Source: Xylaria sp. FL1777 (Eukaryota > Ascomycota > Sordariomycetes > Xylariales > Xylariaceae). Taken from it: DNA of 64,000 nt. Shown one piece after another: positions 1 to 12,040 of the stretch. The stretch lies in NCBI GenBank assembly GCA_022578965.1, contig MU400523.1:372001-436000 (forward strand), in the 5' to 3' direction. Under the pieces are notes generated by a model. The model had not been told where the DNA came from. It worked only from the letters and a program-made list of their open reading frames with translations, and did no database searches. Position 1 is the stretch's first letter; every line of letters starts with the position of its first letter. The position numbers were made by a program, and so were the translations under genes.

Positions 1-424
1 CGGACGCCGCGGCCGTCTGGTCGACGTGGACCTGCTGGAAGGGACCTCGCGGCCCCCCGGGCCGGCGGATCGTGTGGTCGAAGATGACGACCTTGCGCAC
101 CTTATTGTTGGTCGCGCCGGCGTTGCTGGCCAGCGCCTCGCAGTTGGCGCGCAGCACGGCCTCCATGTCAGCGTAGTAGCCGGCGCGGACCGCGGCGTCG
201 TCCACGAAGGCCTTCTCGGCCGATGGCCATCGCAGCAGCGCGAAGCCCGCGCTGTCAGTGGTGAATTCCGAGGCGGCGGGCTCGTCGCGTAGGTTGTGCA
301 CGGTGCGCGAGACCGGCTGGGACTTGTACGAGTAGCTGTTCTCGCCTACTTTTCCCCAGTGCCTGACGAGGCCGGCGGGTGCCGACGCTGTATCGAGGTA
401 GTGGAAGGTGGCTGTGGTCGACAT
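1..424 (-). CDS. AsaB/GA4-desaturase (CmcJ/NvfI/EfuI-like) oxidoreductase, 5' part
   Basis: An open frame runs without introns from ATG at 424 to the window edge (141 codons), so only the N-terminal half is present. It reads MSTTATFHYLDTAS near the start and further on VVIFDHTIRRPGG and QVHVDQTAA. The FDHTIRRPG and VHVDQ blocks are hallmarks of the AsaB/GA4-desaturase family, non-heme iron/2-oxoglutarate-like enzymes that hydroxylate or desaturate secondary metabolites. The His and Asp of HVD are the likely metal ligands (family knowledge). The substrate cannot be told from half a protein. The upstream neighbour is choline kinase, a housekeeping gene, so there is no visible biosynthetic cluster on this side; any cluster would lie left of the window. 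Confidence 0.8.
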   Translation of the reverse strand, partial: MSTTATFHYLDTASAPAGLVRHWGKVGENSYSYKSQPVSRTVHNLRDEPAASEFTTDSAGFALLRWPSAEKAFVDDAAVRAGYYADMEAVLRANCEALASNAGATNNKVRKVVIFDHTIRRPGGPRGPFQQVHVDQTAAAS

Positions 425-1100
425 CCTTAATCTTTTTTATGTCGTGAAGCTGATGTGTTGTTGTCTTCCTGATGATATCGATGGGGGATATTAGAATGTC
501 ACCTTCTTATATCTAGGGATTTTCTTGTCCTGCCGGCTCTGCAGTGTATTGGATTAGGCTGATGAGAGTTGGTTTTGGAAGTATGTCGTTTACAGTCTGT
601 GAACTATGCCATGAACGTTTTCTCACTGCTGAGAACGATGATGGTGCCTGAGCTAATAATAATCTCATGGTGACAAGAATCCTTTTTATAAAAGCCTGCT
701 CGGAACTATTTAGGTTCATGAGGCGTAGGAACGGTAGAATTATCCTAACTGCGGTTTACAATCTCATGGTGGTTCGATCTACACCGGCGGCGAGAGTTCC
801 ACCGACATTAGAAATGCCCATCGAGGGCTAGTCCGTTAGTTGTTGTTGGCGGCGTGCACGGAACTCCGAGGGGTATCAAGCTGTGGAGCTCATCGTCCGT
901 CTCTTAGGTGACTTTTTTCACTACTATTTCGTCACGAGGTTCTCTTTTTCATAGGGACTTTTACAGGTATTCGAAATCTCCGATATCTCATGATGTATTG
1001 TACTGGTTTTCTGATTGATAAGGTTTAGGAAAAGAGCTCGCCGGCTATCCAATCTACCATTTCTGTTATAAGTGTCTAAATAACCCCGGCGGTGTGCTCC
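425..1100. other. Intergenic: promoter of the AsaB-like gene and choline kinase 3' region
   Basis: No convincing coding sequence. The stretch upstream of 424 is AT-richer and should hold the promoter and 5' UTR of the AsaB-like gene. The part next to 1100 is the 3' UTR and terminator of choline kinase. Confidence 0.5.
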
Positions 1101-3940
1101 TTAGTACGGAGCTATTTTAACTGTCCATCGAAAGTCAGCAAATTGAATGCTGGATCGTATAGAGGATTACTGAGTTTCATAATGGGGACGCATCGGGATT
1201 TGACTTACCATGATTTCTTACCGTCTCGGGTAGGTCTTCCAACTTCACGAGCCCTAGAGTAACACAGTCTCCCCAAAAGAACATCGCTCTCTCCTGCGCG
1301 TAGCCCAAGTAATCGAAACCATTAGGATCTCCCTCCTCCTCTTCTTCTAGGGGCGCAACCGCACCTGGTTCACCCCCTTGAGCACCTTCCGAGGTTCCTT
1401 CTGGACTGAGACCGGGAACCTTTGCTTGCATGATACCCCATGCAATCCACATTGCACTGCAAATAGGACGCCACAGTCGTGTCTCTTCTATCAGTGACTT
1501 AATCTGTTCCTCAACTTGCTCTTCTTGACGCTTCTCTTCTTCCTTCCACCCACCTGGTGGAACTCGAGCATCTAACATGAATTCTACGATAGAGCTGCTC
1601 GATCCAGTAGTGGATGGCTCAAGCGATGGTGTGGAAGGGCCCATTGTTGGCGTGGCGAGGGGCGTCATGAGAGGAGTTGATGCGCCTGGGTGCGTGTGCT
1701 CTGGTCGGTGGTTGACGTATGATCTGACCCATCGATACTGCTCCTCTGGTGTCGGGTATCTATCCACATTACAGGCAAAGGAGGCTGTTTCATCGTGGTA
1801 GTCATAGCACCATTCTGTGAAATGGTTCGCAAAATCGTAGCCCCTCACATTAGCACCGCAATATTCGAAGTCGATCACTACTAACTGCTTGTGCTCATAG
1901 TTGGGTTGTAGCAAAGGTGATTTCTTGTCGTCGGGCCGAACGCGAAGTATGTTGCCGTATTGAGTCTGGAACTGGTCAGTCATAATCTCAAAAGACCTTT
2001 CCGATTTAAGCTCACATCGTTGTGAGCAAATACAAGGTGCTCACGGATAACCTTTGAGCCTCCATATCGGTCGAAAAGATACTGTCGATATTTGTCGAAC
2101 ATGGCCTTGAACGTAGGCCAATCGGTCCCGCAAACAAGGCCACGCTCTTTCCAAGCATCCGCTGCATTTCTAACTGGTCCAAGGTTCCCGGCTAGAATCT
2201 TTGCGTCCAGAAAGCTCATGGTTTCCGAAACCCTACTTACCCAATGGTCCCAGTTCTTTAAAACGGCCGGTCCACCATCCTTTTCATCTTCAAGTAGCTC
2301 CATGCCGTCATGTAGCTCTCTCACTCTTTTAGCAATATGTCTTGATGTATCAGGGTCCCTTAGGTCCTCGGAGGTAAGCGTGACAGCGTTGAGGTATTGT
2401 TCAAAGCGCCCGTTCGCAAACGTTCCTAATAGCCGTGGGCCAATCTTTTTCCTTGCAAGTCGCCGCAACACACTTAACTCGTTTTCTCTATCAATAATGT
2501 GTTCAACATGGGGACCATATACTCGCAGTAGCAGTTTGGCCGGGCTATTTTTGCCACCCTCCGTCTTACCCATCATATCTTCTGGAGGATTGACTACATA
2601 GACTGCGTTTGTTAATGCGCCGCTGAGTCGCTCCACGGATATCTGATCGCCACCATCTAGGGGCACACGTCTCCATCCTTTGAGTCTGAGTGTATGTGTT
2701 AAGCGGATGATCTCACTCTTAAATGTGAACCACGCTTTGCGTTCCTTGTCCTCTCGGCGTTTCGATGCCGAGGCAGCTTCTCCGCTCATCGCATTCCCAC
2801 CCGTATAGCTGAGCGTCTTCGAATTGTCTAGGACCCCATCACAGCCTGGAACTACCACATCCCCATCGTAAAATTCGGTATCAGATGAAGCGGCTCTGTG
2901 GAGAGCTATAGACCTCCGTCGTTGGGATTTTCTGCCTAGCTTAGGGCTGTGGTGAGGTATAGCATTCAAGCCAAGTGAGCTCATACTATCATCAATGATC
3001 CTTTGAAGTCTATCTAGAGAGACGTCGCTAGACTGGGAGTCAATCGAGAACTTCCTCGTTCGCGTGGTTAACTGATGAGGCTCAGACCCTTCAGCGTCAT
3101 CCTTCTGGGGTTTCCTACGACTTCCATGCGCTCTCCTCACTTTCCTATTCCGCCGTTTAGTCCGTTCATGTTCAAGCCATTCGGAAACTTGGGCGATAAT
3201 TCTCTCGCCCACGACGTCTATTCGATGCCGGTGAGGAGGCTGCGATTGTTCAGAATCCAGCTGGGTTTGTTGAGGTGATATGGTCTTCGCTAGGCCATTG
3301 AGTGCTTCCAAGCTAGTTTGACTTAGTAAAGACGACCTTGAGGAGCTGGCGGCAGGCACCGGCGAACGGCCACTAAGACGTTTTGCTAGGCCCGCGGAAT
3401 ACTGTCGCTTTGGCGGGTTGTCATCAGGGCCGGCTGGGTCTTGTTCTGGTTCGGCAATTTGTACAGCTAATGGCCAGTGAGCGCGCTGGTCTCAGAAGGG
3501 CGTGCCATAGTTCAAAGGCCGAATTATAGGTGAATATCCATAAGCCTTGCTCTGACCTGCTTTCCAGGCTGCTTTCATTCACGAGTAGAGAACTTGTGGC
3601 AAGTTGAGGCGGTAGACTCATACTTGAGTCCGGCAGAATTCACCGCCAGTGGCTCCAGCTAGAGACGTGACATTTGAAAGAAAGAAGAGCCCCGTAAACC
3701 AAACGAGCAGCTCAGTATTTGATTGACATGACCCGGTTCGTTCAGATCATGGAAGAGATGGCGGACAACTCGAGGAGACAGATTGTTTCAGATGACTCAT
3801 CAATGGAATGTGACAAACGCACCTTTCATACTTGAGGTCGCGCCTGAATCGGTGGCTCTCTCGCTCTCGTCGTCGTGCTTCATGGCTGATCGGAGTGGTT
3901 GTGGTTCACCTGAGGTGGGATTCGGTGTGGAGGCAGACAT
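1101..3940 (-). CDS. Choline/ethanolamine kinase (fungal, long N-terminus)
   Basis: Phosphorylates choline (and usually ethanolamine) with ATP, the first step of the Kennedy pathway to phosphatidylcholine, in the cytosol. Spliced model: exons 3940-3823, 3466-2016, 1965-1209, 1120-1101, giving 781 residues in frame; introns are 356, 50 and 88 bp. The start was chosen because MSASTPNPTSGEPQP joins through a GTGCGT donor to AVQIAEPEQDP and then an open frame. Residues 1 to about 300 are Ser/Arg-rich and probably disordered, as in fungal homologues with the choline-kinase N-terminal domain. The kinase lobe follows (KLLLRVYG near 350). The Brenner-type catalytic HND at 521-523 is split from TQYGN by intron 2, and the metal-binding DFEY is near 555-558. 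The tiny last exon supplies the KIAPY C-terminus typical of the family. The acidic insert PLEEEEEGDP near 735 is ordinary in fungi. Confidence 0.93.
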
Positions 3941-5273
3941 TCTGACGGAGTTAGGCGACGAGACCAGTCTTCAGCTTAGTCCCGTCAGCCTGGAAGGCCA
4001 GATCTGTGTGTGCACGTGCGGGTGGCCTGATGCCTATGTAGGTACACTACGAAGGTCGTGTGTACCAGTTGCTGACATTCAGTAGATCAATCAGATACCG
4101 GTATGGCCGTAGACCGATAAGGCCCCTCGTCGTACTTTTACGCAGTAGAGATAAGCCGGGGTGCGTTGTGAGATAGCAATGAGCGGTCATGAGATAGCAG
4201 CTTAGTGTAGTGGCGGTTTATACTAGATACCTAGATAGATAGATAGAAGGTAAAATATAATTACGTCAGGAGGCTCAGGGGGCCTTGCAGGGTTGCTGCA
4301 TTCTGGAACCCTGTTTCACTAAACTTAGCAAAGTAGATGGATGATGAAGTTAAGAAAGGTAGCTTTCAACAATTAATCTATATGTTGTATGTAGTTCGAT
4401 AGTAAATGTGGCTAAATCAATTATGTGTGTTTTATTATGCTTTGTGTGCTTTATTGTGAGAATGCGCTTGGTATTAGCTAGTTACCTGCAGGGCTGGTGG
4501 CTCTAGCCTTTCACATGTACAAAAAGGAGCACGTGTTTACATGTAAGCAGGTATGCATCATGCACTTATCAGTTTAGTTTTACAGCTGTTCAATTGTTGA
4601 TCTGCTAATGACGTAGCTTACAAGCTTCTCCTCAATTTCTCATTGGACAGCCAATAAATCGGAGACAGGCCAATACGGTTAGAACCTGGATCTGAAAGCT
4701 TACTTTGGGCAGGCATCTAAATACAGTAGGTATCTTTGTAGATCAACCGTTGCAAATCGCCCTGTCAAAACTCCAAGTGGCTCTCCTTATTACCACTTCG
4801 AGAATCCAGGTACACGGTAACGTAAGCGCAACATGCCTACGCAGTACATGATTTTCAACTTTGTGCATGTACTAAATAAGTCGAGTTGCAAAGGGGTTAT
4901 TTAAGGACAAATACTAGATATCCCCGGCAGAAAATAATCATCACATATTTCTTAGTTCTCCATAGACAAGTACCTATATAGATACGGATTCCCCGATGCA
5001 CGATCTTCGTCGAGGACAATATGTACAAGCTCTCTCCCTCTCCCTCCCTCCCTCTCTCTCTCTCTCATGCCTATATCCCCCAACATCTCGCCAAAACGAC
5101 GATAAAGCCTCTTCATCGTGCCAAATATCAGATCTTAGCAGGACATCCGTCGTTCTTCCCCTTCTCAACCCCAGAACGTAGATAGAAATCTAGCCTGAGA
5201 CCAAGCAAGAATGAATCTACTATCTATCGCCTCGCTAACTGTGTCTGTGTCTGTGTATGTGTATGTTATTATA
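3941..5273. other. Intergenic: choline kinase promoter side and HAD hydrolase 3' side
   Basis: No supported gene. Contains a short GATA tandem tract (about 4232-4246) and a CT-rich tract listed separately. Candidate reading frames here are short and lack family features. Confidence 0.5.
5028..5067 (+). repeat. CT-rich low-complexity tract
   Basis: Imperfect CTCTCC/CCTC/CT repeats form a polypyrimidine run of about 40 bases downstream of the HAD gene stop. A simple-sequence tract with no evident role. Confidence 0.8.
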
Positions 5274-6836
5274 TCACTGCCACCCCTCACGCTCAAGCGC
5301 CCACTTAACCGCACCCTTGACATCGTCCACGATAGCAGTAGGTCGATGCTTGGGCTCGCCGTCGCGGTCCTCGCTCCAGACGCCCGTGCGCACGAGGACG
5401 GAAGCCCACTCGGTGCCGCGGGGACTAGAGTACTCGTTGGCGCCGCGGATGTCGCTGGCGGGGTTATCGCCGACCATGTAGACGCGATCGAGAGGCAGCG
5501 GCTCCAGCTCCGCCTCAGCCTCGAGGCCACTTTCATTATTCTTCTTCTTGTTGTTGTTGTTCTTCTTGAGCAGCTCGGCCCGCCACCGCGCGAGCACCGT
5601 CTCGGCGTACTCGTAGGTCCGCGGGTACGGCTTGCCGATGGTGGTGCGGCGCAGCTCGGCGGCGCCGGCCGTGACCTGGCGCCAGATGCCCGCGAGCGCG
5701 GCCTGGAAGGCGCCCTGGCCGAAGCGCGGGAGGTGGTACGTCGCGCTCCAGAACAGGTCGTGGTTGGAGAAGTACAGCGGCGGCTGCCCGTCGGCCTGCC
5801 AGCCGTTATTCTCGTGCTCGGCGCGCCCGTTCTTGGCCGAGTACGTGCCCAGCACCCCGCCCCGCGACAGCAGGAGGTCGACGATGATCTGCGTGTCCAC
5901 GGCCCAGTCCCGCGGGTCGTTGAACACGAAGATGGCGTCGATCTTCGGGTTCGGCGACGGTAGCGGACGCGCCGTTGCCTTGAGCCGGTCTTTGAGCTGC
6001 GGCTCGAAGGGGAATATCGTCGGGTGCGCGACTACGATGTCTGCGGGCGTGATGACGGAGCGGAATCCGTAGGTCTCGGCGATGAGACGCGACCTCGCTG
6101 GGTCGGAGCCGGTGATGAGGATGTTCTTGTCGGCGAGGCCGGGTTGCACGTCCTCGTCTAGAAGCCCGTTGTGGATCTGCCTGTCGACGGGATCGTGGCT
6201 CCAAGATCTGTTCACGAGCTCTTGGAACGGTGTGTGAGACTGTACGAAGTTTTCTGTCGACAGCGGCACGCCAAGACGTGCACTTAGCTCTTCGACACGC
6301 TCGCTCTCATGCTTGCCTCCTCCATTTGTCAAAAAAATGAAGGGAATATCATGACGCTGAAGGTACTCTAGCGTCTCTGTCGCGCCTGGGATGGGCTTCG
6401 CGACATGCAGCAGGACACCATCAATACTAAGTGTGACGTGTTAGATTCCGCTTTGATGTGTATGTTACGATGTAACCTTCCCCTAACCACATCGCCGTTC
6501 CTTAGAGACAATAGGGGCTACACCGGTAGGTGAACGGCAGTGAGAATAGTAAAATGAATGTACGAGACCAGTGAAACCAACTTACTCAAAAGCGAAGGCA
6601 AAGCGCGGGGCTTTCCGCGAAGTGGTACTTAAGCTTTGGCTAGCATGAGTGAATGTACGAGCTGGCACATGAGATATCCGATGCAGCGTGCTGGTCCCGT
6701 TCTGAGTTTGAGTCTGAGTATGAGCCTGAGTCCGAGCCCTCGTACAGCTTATGACTGTAAAGCTTCGGGGTGATGATGAGTGGGGCACGGCGACGTTGCC
6801 TAAAGCCCGTAGCGTTGCGCTCCTGGGGGTCTTCAT
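5274..6836 (-). CDS. Mitochondrial HAD-superfamily hydrolase, CECR5/Cut-1-like
   Basis: Two exons, 6836-6586 and 6426-5274, joined by a 159-bp intron (GTAAGT donor), give 467 residues. The intron splits the Asp codon of the catalytic motif DIDGVLL (84-87), confirming the splice. Residues 1-75 are rich in Arg, Ser and Thr and poor in acidic residues, which fits a mitochondrial presequence. The family continues with HVAKPIPGATETLEYL, LTNGGG, and near the C-terminus MVGDNPASDIRGANEY (GDN 403-405, D409), the motif IV acidic cluster that binds magnesium. These fit the class IIA HAD (NagD-like) CECR5 subfamily of phosphatases, whose substrate is not settled. An Asn/Lys low-complexity insert (KKNNNNKKKNN) lies between cap and C-terminal core near residue 375 and is probably a surface loop. 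Confidence 0.9.
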
Positions 6837-7495
6837 TGCGAATATCGGGAAGGATACAACAAGAATGAGTACTTATTCTATTCGTGGAACCATCCCGTCT
6901 GTTGGATATAGGGGTCCAGGGGCGTAATTATATGTGAAATACTACGTCGACAGGGAGTGGTTGGAGAGTCAGGAGATTATTTTAAACCAGGAGAATGAGT
7001 GCGAGCGACGGGGATAGTTGGCATTCTGTTCTCATTGTTTTAGGTGGGGAAAGTTAATTGAGCCGAGCAACCCAATTTGCATTGAGATGACTCAAATAGA
7101 TTTGGAGACCTTAAGCTCAATATTTCGCAGTCTTCCATTGACTTCATTTAAAAGTTAAGAATTCAGTACAGTCCAGGTGTGAATAAAACTCATAACGGTA
7201 TCTGTTTCAGAGTGGATCTATATTACCTAGCTAAACTTAGGTAACATACACCACCAACATGTAGGTATTCAGTCAGAGCATTTTAGTAACATTGTGGTAC
7301 GACGGCAGGGTGGAGGCACGACTGCACACGTTTCGTGACCCCAAGAATGCCCTTTTTGATACATTGTTTACGTATGTACATTGATATCACAGTTGAGGGG
7401 AGTGCCACCAGCACAACTCTTATGATACAGAGTACCTCCACCGTCTTCTTTTGCAACATCGTCCCATCCACTTACCGGAATCGAACCCTCCAAGC
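6837..7495. other. Intergenic: HAD hydrolase promoter and SCO1 3' side
   Basis: No coding feature supported. A lone match to a Pol III B box at 7477-7487 has no tRNA fold around it and was rejected. Confidence 0.5.
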
Positions 7496-8573
7496 CTATT
7501 TCTTCCAATCCTTAACGTGTTCTAGGATCACACCTGCAGCCTGCTGAGGGCTGTGCTGCCTCCCCAGCGCCTCAACAAAATCACCCTCCGGGTCCATCAG
7601 GTAAAAGTAAATACTGTGATCGACCAGGTAGTCCTGGCCTGGCTTCACATCCTTAGGCGTGCTGAAGTAGACACGATACGCCTTGCAGACGTTCTTGATC
7701 TCGTCGTAGGTGCCGGTTAGGCCAATGAATTTGGTATGGAACTCGGCGAGGTACGACTTTAGGACTTTGGGGTTGTCGCGTGCCGGATCGCATGTGATGA
7801 AGACGGGCGTCACGGCGCCGGGTGCTTGGGCCTCAACCAGGTCAAACATTTGCGCCATCTTATCGAGCTCTTCGGGGCAGATATCGGGACAGTGTGTGAA
7901 GCCGAAATAAATCTATAATCCCGAACGCACAAATCAGCACCCTGCCTGTTCCCTAGTAATGATACCATTCTTTCCCATAATATTCCATAATATTGAGTAC
8001 TGCAAGATGCACTAGTCCCCCCAGCCGTAGGTCCCCTCTCGGACTTAGAAAGTGAAAAAAAGGATAAGGACTCACCAAAGAGTACCGCCCTTTCAAATCG
8101 GCACTGGAGAACGGCCTGCCCTCGTGGTCTACAAGCTTGAAGTCTCCGCCGACCTTGGGTTTGCCGACGCCCTTGGTGGCCTCTGCCATACGCCGCCTCT
8201 GCATGCGCTTCTTCTCCGATTCAAAATACCACACGAGGCCGCAGCCAGCCAGCACAAACAGCACGCCCGCCTTCCACGAGAACGGCCCCGTCCGGTATCG
8301 ACTGCGCGCCTCTTCGACGGTCTTTGCTTTATAGCGACGCTGCTGACTTCGGCCGGCGACAGGACAGGAGAATTGGGGTTGGTGGGAAGTGAACCGCGCG
8401 CTTCGAGCTGTCGACGTTACGAGGGCGGGCATGTCCGCTGTGGTGGGCGCCGTGGTAGAAGAGGAAGAGGCATGTCGTGTCGAGAAAAGCAGACGCTGGC
8501 ATGTCCGTAGCTGCGGCTGAGCCTGCAATAGATACCGCAGCAGCGGTCTTGACGGGGCTACTGAGTGCGACAT
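7496..8573 (-). CDS. sco1: SCO1/SenC mitochondrial copper chaperone
   Basis: Delivers copper to the CuA site of Cox2 during cytochrome c oxidase assembly; anchored in the inner mitochondrial membrane facing the intermembrane space. Exons 8573-8076 and 7912-7496 (intron 163 bp, phase 0) encode 304 residues. Residues 1-80 are Arg/Ser-rich like a matrix-targeting presequence. One membrane segment follows at about 101-116 (KAGVLFVLAGCGLVWYF). The thioredoxin-like domain carries the copper ligands CPDIC (Cys174, Cys178) and the conserved His of DHSIYFYLMDP (His265). The intron sits just before IYFGFTHCPDIC. All three ligands are present, so the protein should be functional. Length is normal for fungal Sco1. 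Confidence 0.96.
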
Positions 8574-9691
8574 CTCCCCCGGGTTTCAATTAGTTTTTAT
8601 GCTGTCGGTTTGCGGAGTATAGAAGCTTCAAGCTTAGAAGCGTTTCCAGATTCCTTGCCGTATTATCGCAGCAACAGCTGTTAGTGTTCCGCTTTTTCCT
8701 AGGCGCCAAGACTTAAAAGATTACCTAAGATAAGTAATACAGTGCACCCGCCTACAGTGCGATTCGGGCTAAGCTTCAGCTCCCGATTACTGCCATGGAG
8801 CTAATGACGTACCAATGCACCATCACACACTATGACAGCTGACTTGGGTTTGAAGCGTGACCTGCAATTCGAATGGGAATGCCTGCCGTTTAGAGAGAGT
8901 TGTGCTGAAACTTGTGTCTTGCCGTTAAAGTTAGCTAGGATGCGTTCACAGCCAGGAATGAAGACAAATTCTTGGTAATGGTTCCATGGTGTTGGGTGGT
9001 CTTCCTGCTGGTTCTAACAGGTTATTATCACTACAAATACACTTTGCCCACCTCGTACGAGACCTGGTCCTGAATATGGGCCTCGCTCTGTGTCGGTCGC
9101 CCTCCTTTCCTCAGATTACGCATTTCCCACAAGGTGCCTGGTCAAACTTAGAGGCCAGGCAATGTTACCCCTCTTCCATTGAGAGGCTAATTCCACGCTC
9201 TTCGTCCCGGCTTTGTCGCAGTCGGGAGAAGAAAAAAGAAAGAGAAAAGGAGAAAGTAGAAGACGCGCGATCAGTCTAATTCTGTGTGAATGCAACCGCG
9301 TGCTCGCCCTTAAGCTCGTCGTGTTGATATGTCACCAGCTATTCTCCAAGTAGATTGGTGGCTAGGCTGACATCGAAAGAACTCGAAACAAACGCAATGC
9401 TTTTTTTGGTCTATCATTCGCCATGCTCTCAGTACGCCTTTTGCACCGCCCCAGTTGAGTAGGATGATTAAACAGAAACATTTCCCCATTAAGAACTCCA
9501 ATATGCTGATGAATCTGACACCGTATAGGTTGGGAGTCCGTCGGAGCGTTGGCATCAGAATGGCACATTATATTCAGTTACCGGTGCACAATTCGGAAGC
9601 CTGGACCGTGAAAAGTGTAGGCCCTCTACGCACAGTTCGAAGTCGCAGGCTGGTTGCAGGAAAAATGGTACTTCCTCACTGTTGGGAATTA
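8574..9691. other. Intergenic: SCO1 promoter and 3' side of the coiled-coil gene
   Basis: About 1.1 kb without a supported gene. Short frames on both strands (for example around 8986-9279) lack family features and end in Lys/Glu low complexity. Confidence 0.5.
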
Positions 9692-12040
9692 TCAGTGTCG
9701 GCTTAGCTGGCTCGCGCTAGTGCGACTTCGTTCTTCCTCTTCCTCGAGAACGTCACTTAGGCGTGTAGGGTGATGATGTTGTGGCATTTCCTCCCATCCG
9801 ATCGCTGAGTAGCCGCTACCGGTATAGTCTGGGGCCGAGGAGTATTGGGGTTGCTGGGGTCCAGAGGCAGGCGCATGATAGGCACTGGGCTGTGTTGCTG
9901 GTGTCTCGAATTCTTCTGCTCATAGGTCAGATCCTTCCGAAGGAGGAATATGATAGGGGATCTTCCGGCCGTGGGCATCCCGGACGAAATTCCCCGTAGC
10001 ATCACGAATGTACTCACCTTCGCTCATCGTTCCCTCCGAGGCATAACTTTGCTGATGGTGAACGGACGAGGGAGTTTGAAACGAAGGGTTAGGTCCACTG
10101 GAGGAGGCCGGAACAGGCTGAACAGCAGGCGCCTGCGTATACTCCGGACGAGTCGTACGCTGCGTAGGTGATTGTGTGTATTCAGGCATCTCAGGCTGCG
10201 TATAACGGGGCTCACGTTGCGTGTTCCCTCGGCTCACGCCTTGGGTCATCGGGACCACCTGCACGCCTCCAACGATCGTAGGCCGACCTTGTTGTAGGGA
10301 CTTGGTGCGATCCCGCTCTTCTTTCTCTCGTCGGCCGAGCTCCTCCCAAGCACGGCGAGCCTCCTCCTTTGAGATGGTAAGCTCCTTACGCATTTCCGCC
10401 AATTGCTTATGCAGCTTAGAGGAGGAGCCATGCTCTTGATCAACAGCTTTTTGAACGGCATCGGCCCTGTTTCTTCGCTCTTCCTCAAGCGCGGCCTCTA
10501 GCATCGCCGTTACTTCCTGGTTACGCTCGAGCTCGCTCCGGGTCTCGAAAAACCAACGCTGGAACTTGCGCTCCGATGACGCGCGTAGTCGTTGGAGTTC
10601 TACTACGGCATGAAACAGATTGGCGCCCGCAGACGAAAGGTCAGTCACTTGTCGTGACAACTGCTGTGCAATGGCATCTCCTTGTATCTCAGAAGCGTTC
10701 TGTTCTAGTCGACGAAGCCAAAAGCTTGTCAGTCCCTCCCAGTGAGCAGAGAGAGTCTCCCAGCGCTCGAATGCGTGCGGGAAAGAGTTCCTGCCTCGCC
10801 CAAGCGCGAAGTCTCCGGGTTGAGACTGTGACCCAGATGGTCCGCCCACCGTAGCCCCAGGTCCTGGAGGTCCCGGAGCTCTTGGTTGATTTCTCAATGG
10901 GTTTTCGTTGCGCGTTGACTGAGATGCTTGCGCCTGAACGCTGGTGGGTATGCCAGATGTTCTCCCCGTGCGGCCTCCGTTATCCGCATTTGGACGATTG
11001 GATGCTGGCTGGGCCGGTTGTCGTGAGGAAGAAGGATCCGCCCCAGCGGTAGACGGGCCAGCGCCAGCAGCGGTAACCCTTCGTTCGGCAGCCTTATCGG
11101 CAGCTCTGTGCTCCGCTTCCCTCTCCGCTTCTTGCAACCGAACCTCTTGCTCCCGTTGTAGCTGTTCCCGCTCCTCTCGTTGTAGCCGTTCTTGTTCCTC
11201 GCGAAGCCTAGCTTCGCGTTGTCTTTCGCGTTCCACACGTTGCTGCATGATTACCTTTGGACTTCTAATCCCTGAAGGCGAACCAACAGCGGGTCGTCCG
11301 GAGGTGGCGCGAACAGACGGTGTGCCATTACCATTGGAGGTGACGGGACCCCTCCCGCCCATTAAATCGGCCATTTGCGAATAGCACTCGTCCGGATCAA
11401 TGGAGATGGTATTAGGACCCCGCAACGTTGCCTCTAACGCATATAGGATGGCGTTATGGGTATTTTTAGAGATGCGAAGGACAGGATGAGACTCGGGCTC
11501 GTGAGCTTCGAGGTTCGAGTCTCCTGCACGACGAGTAAATGGCGCTGAAGTTGCTACAGAACTCGAACTAAGATTGCCCTGAGAGAGTTGTCGGGGTGCC
11601 TCGGGGGGACCGGGATGTTGTTTGGGCCCAGCAGCTTCGTCAGCAAGAACGTAGCGCCCAGTTGGTCCGAGAGTGACAATCACACGACTCGGAAACTGGC
11701 GGCCCTGTTGCTGTTCGAGACGAGGGCTAGGAGTAGCCGAGAAGTTAGGAGTGCGACGGAGTCGGCGGTGAGAAGCTGGTGTGGCAGATCTTGCAACAGC
11801 CGGAGAAGAAGGCGATGCAGGAGACTTGGACGGAAGGCCGTGCTGCTGGCGCTGGTGTGGTATAGTTATGGCAGAGGATTCGTCAAGGTCGTTACGGTCG
11901 TGAAAAGGTTTGGGGGAAGTGGTTGTCGTCAACTTGGCGGCGGCGCTCTGTCTCGCTTGATTAGATGTTGGAGAAGACAAGGTGGGCAACAACCGCGCCG
12001 GGAGTGGTGATAACGACAAATGCACAAGAACCACCGGCAA
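9692..12040 (-). CDS. Conserved coiled-coil protein of unknown function, 5' exon unresolved
   Basis: I do not recognise the family. The frame is open from 12040 to a stop at 9920-9922. A 102-bp intron (10017-9916, GTGAGT donor, CTGAC branch, GAGCAG acceptor) removes that stop and joins the frame to a further 74 codons ending QLSRH at 9692; I take this as the main form. Visible parts: a Ser/Pro-rich N-terminus; a conserved-looking block HPVLRISKNTHNAILYALE; an Arg/Glu/Gln coiled coil (QRVERERQREARLREEQERL); a helical region with FERWETLSAHWEGLTSFWL and QRWFFETRSELER; a second coiled coil; and a Tyr/Pro/Gln-rich tail. No ATG occurs in frame before MADLMGG (about 11374), although upstream sequence looks coding, so a 5' exon is probably missing from this model. 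Function is unknown; coiled coils suggest a scaffold. Confidence 0.7.

Noticed and set aside
26..292. Open plus-strand frame of 88 codons
   Set aside because: It is antisense to the AsaB-like coding sequence; high G+C at this end opens shadow frames.
5211..5963. Long plus-strand frame of 250 codons
   Set aside because: Antisense to the HAD hydrolase; the Val/Leu/Arg-rich translation mirrors GC-rich codons of the true gene.
7477..7487. Perfect B-box-like GGTTCGATTCC on the minus strand
   Set aside because: It lies just after the SCO1 stop; no A box, no acceptor stem and no T arm can be formed around it.
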